Below are positions 4,822-6,645 of a stretch of DNA of 6,645 bases, in pieces; position 1 is the stretch's first letter, and each line of letters starts with the position of its first letter. Origin of the DNA: Chloroflexota bacterium (GTDB taxonomy: Bacteria > Chloroflexota > Dormibacteria > Aeolococcales > Aeolococcaceae); assembly GCA_005889515.1 (NCBI GenBank), contig VBHE01000038.1, forward strand, positions 1 through 6,645, read 5' to 3'. The position numbers and the translations under genes are program-made. Under the pieces are notes generated by a model. It worked only from the letters and a program-made list of their open reading frames with translations, made no database searches and was not told where the DNA came from.

Positions 4822-5939
4822 CCGAGCTGCAGGCGGCGAGCGAGACCGCCGTGGGGGAGCGCTCCCGCGACGGGTACGGCGACGACCGCCGTCGCCAGGG
4901 GGTGATCGGCCGCTACGCCGAGCGCCTCCCGCTCACCGCCGCGACCCCACGGATCACCCTCAACGAGGGCGACACCCCCTGCATCGAGTCGCGCTCCATC
5001 GTCTCGACCCTCGGCCTCGGCTCGCTCCACTTCAAGTTCGAGGGCCTCAACCCGACCGGGTCGTTCAAGGACCGCGGCATGGTTGTGGCGGTGGCGAAGG
5101 CGATCGAGGAGGGCAGCCGGGCGATCATCTGCGCCTCCACCGGCAACACCAGCGCCTCGGCGGCGGCCTACGCCGCGCGCTTCGGCCTGCGCGCCATCGT
5201 CGTCGTGCCCAGCGGCAAGATCGCCCAGGGGAAGCTGCTCCAGGCGCAGATCTACGGCGCCAAGGTTCTCGCCATCAAGGGCAACTTCGACCGCGCGCTG
5301 CGCGCGGTGCGCGAGCTCTGCGACCGCTACCCGGTGACCCTGGTGAACAGCGTCAACCCCTACCGCATCGAGGGACAGAAGACCGCCGCCTTCGAGATCG
5401 TCGACCAGCTCGGAGACGCCCCCGAGGTCCTCGCCATCCCGGTCGGGAACGCCGGCAACATCACCGCCTACTGGCGCGGCTTCCGCGAGTACCACGCCGA
5501 CGGGCTCTGCAGCCGGCTGCCACGGATGGTCGGCGGCCAGGCCGAGGGCGCGGCGCCGCTCGTCCTCGGGCGTCCGGTCGAGAGGCCGCGGACGGTGGCG
5601 TCGGCGATCCGCATCGGCAACCCGGCGAGCTGGGAGCAGGCGATCCGCGCCCGCGACGAGTCCGAGGGGCTCATCGACTCGGTGACCGACGGCGAGATCA
5701 TCACCGCCCAGCGCTGGCTCGCCTCGGCCGAGGGGATCTTCGCCGAGCCCGCCTCCGCGGCCTCGCTCGCGGTGCTCTCGAAGTCGGTCCGGGCGGGGCT
5801 GGTGCCGCCGGGGACCCACGCCGTCTGCGTGCTCACCGGCAACGGGCTCAAGGACCCCGACGCGGCCCGCCGCGACCTCGCCGCCCCCGTCCCCGTCGAC
5901 GAGGACGTCGAGAACATCGCCCGCCTGCTGAAGCTGTAG
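4818..5939 (+). CDS. thrC: Threonine synthase (PLP-dependent)
   Basis: Cytoplasmic pyridoxal-phosphate enzyme that converts O-phospho-L-homoserine to L-threonine and phosphate, the last step of the pathway. It has 373 residues against about 350 for compact homologues of the Bacillus/actinobacterial class. Visible motifs are 'EGDTP' (50-54), 'FKFEGLNPTGSFKDRGM' with the PLP Schiff-base lysine K84, 'CASTGNTSASAAAYAARFG' for substrate/PLP contacts, the phosphate-binding glycine loop 'PVGNAGNITAY', and C-terminal 'LTGNGLKD'. The GTG at 4818 overlaps the hom stop by 4 bases (GTGA) and has a strong Shine-Dalgarno (4807-4813). The first ~28 residues are polar and Arg-rich and precede the usual family start. 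In-frame GTGs at 4851 and 4902 would shorten it, and 4902 coincides with the typical family N-terminus. It lies 15 bases upstream of thrB, in a likely hom-thrC-thrB operon. Confidence 0.96.
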   Translation: MTELQAASETAVGERSRDGYGDDRRRQGVIGRYAERLPLTAATPRITLNEGDTPCIESRSIVSTLGLGSLHFKFEGLNPTGSFKDRGMVVAVAKAIEEGSRAIICASTGNTSASAAAYAARFGLRAIVVVPSGKIAQGKLLQAQIYGAKVLAIKGNFDRALRAVRELCDRYPVTLVNSVNPYRIEGQKTAAFEIVDQLGDAPEVLAIPVGNAGNITAYWRGFREYHADGLCSRLPRMVGGQAEGAAPLVLGRPVERPRTVASAIRIGNPASWEQAIRARDESEGLIDSVTDGEIITAQRWLASAEGIFAEPASAASLAVLSKSVRAGLVPPGTHAVCVLTGNGLKDPDAARRDLAAPVPVDEDVENIARLLKL

Positions 5940-5954
5940 GGGCCATCGCTCTCC

Positions 5955-6645
5955 GTGCGCGTCCGCATCGCCGTGCCCGCCACCGCCGCCAACCTCGGCC
6001 CCGGCTTCGACGTGCTCGCCCTCGCCCTCGAGCTCCAGAACGAGGTCGAGGCGGAGCGGACCGGCGAGGCGGGGATCTCCGTCGACCCCGGCCCGGGGGC
6101 GCCCCCGGAGCTCTGCGACCCCGCCCGCAATCTCGTGGTCCGTGCCTACACCGCCGCCTGCGCCGAGCTCGGCGCCCCCGCCGACGGGGTCCACATCCGC
6201 TGTGTCAACCGCATCCCCTTCCGCCGCGGGCTGGGCTCGAGCGCCGCGGCGGCCCTCGGGGGCACGCTCGTGGCCACCGCGCTCAACGGGGCGCCATGGG
6301 ACGAGCACTCGATCATCGACTTCGTCTCCGGGCTCGAGGGCCACCCCGACAACGCCGCGGCGGCGCTCCTCGGTGGCCTGGTGGTGGTCACCCCGGGGGC
6401 GCCGGCGGTGACGATGGACGTGCCCGAGGAGCTCTGCGCGGTGGTCTTCGTCCCCGACCTCGAGCTCGAGACGGCGCTCGCCCGGCGGGTGGTCGCGGGC
6501 GCGTTCACCCGCGCCGACGCGGTCCACAACGCCGCCCGCTGCGCCCTCTTCATCCGCGCGATCGCCACCCGCGACTGGCCCACGCTCCGCTGGGCGATGG
6601 AGGACCGCTGGCACCAGCCGCCGCGCTCGGCGCTCTACCCGGCGA
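5955..6645 (+). CDS. thrB: Homoserine kinase, GHMP family (3' partial)
   Basis: ATP-dependent phosphorylation of L-homoserine to O-phosphohomoserine, the substrate of threonine synthase encoded just upstream. About 230 residues are present. The family averages about 300, so roughly the last quarter is beyond the window. The GHMP-kinase signatures are clear. They are N-terminal 'VPATAANLGPGFDVLALAL' (residues 7-25), the ATP-binding glycine/serine loop 'RGLGSSAAAAL' (91-101) and 'EGHPDNAAAALLGG' (from E128). The start is the GTG at 5955, 15 bases after the thrC stop. The conserved β-strand VRIAVPA begins immediately after it, leaving no room for a later start. The nearest purine-rich sequence (AGGGG, 5938-5942) is 12 bases upstream, longer than ideal, so translation probably relies partly on coupling to thrC. 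The gene completes the hom-thrC-thrB order. Confidence 0.95.
   Translation, partial: MRVRIAVPATAANLGPGFDVLALALELQNEVEAERTGEAGISVDPGPGAPPELCDPARNLVVRAYTAACAELGAPADGVHIRCVNRIPFRRGLGSSAAAALGGTLVATALNGAPWDEHSIIDFVSGLEGHPDNAAAALLGGLVVVTPGAPAVTMDVPEELCAVVFVPDLELETALARRVVAGAFTRADAVHNAARCALFIRAIATRDWPTLRWAMEDRWHQPPRSALYPA

Noticed and set aside
6142..6411. A short plus-strand frame inside thrB
   Set aside because: It is a Ser/Pro/Arg-rich off-frame translation. The thrB frame in the same bases carries the GHMP kinase ATP loop and EGHPDN motif.
3268..6614. Long minus-strand open frames opposite hom, thrC and thrB (480 and 683 codons)
   Set aside because: The compositions (Val/Gly/Asp/Arg/His-rich) are typical of the antisense of GC-rich genes. 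The plus strand encodes conserved threonine-pathway enzymes with intact catalytic motifs.

Overview
The window comes from a very GC-rich bacterium. All genes lie on the plus strand and are packed tightly, with GTG as a frequent start codon and repeated 4-base start/stop overlaps (ATGA or GTGA). The gene order hom-thrC-thrB is common in Actinomycetota and in some other GC-rich phyla. The Trp-rich kelch-like protein, with TWxWDG motifs, is of a kind I associate with Chloroflexota/Dormibacterota-like and deep actinobacterial genomes. Phylum assignment is inference only. No tRNA, rRNA, CRISPR array, insertion sequence or phage gene was seen, and no gene-free stretch exceeds 300 bases.

Left half (1-3496), a signalling cluster. 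It begins with the C-terminal ATPase domain of a NarL/DegS-type sensor histidine kinase, whose 5' part lies outside the window. This overlaps by 4 bases a complete NarL/FixJ-type response regulator. After it comes a small degenerate ECF-sigma-like protein. Overlapping that by 4 bases is a 677-residue membrane protein with a short cytoplasmic tail, one transmembrane helix and a large extracytoplasmic domain of about 11.5 Trp-rich kelch-like repeats. The sigma-like protein next to a single-pass membrane protein resembles a sigma/anti-sigma pair. Here, however, the outer domain is a putative beta-propeller and the sigma-like protein is highly divergent.

Junction (3469-3517). A perfect 10-bp GC hairpin is embedded in the last codons of the kelch gene. 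An AT-rich patch containing TAGACT follows, just before homoserine dehydrogenase. This may be a terminator followed by a promoter, or a hairpin over the ribosome binding site that couples translation of the two genes.

Right half (3517-6645), the threonine branch of aspartate-family amino acid synthesis. It holds homoserine dehydrogenase (hom, with an ACT domain), threonine synthase (thrC) and homoserine kinase (thrB, cut by the window end). Together they convert aspartate semialdehyde to homoserine, then O-phosphohomoserine, then threonine. No lysC or asd is present in the window.
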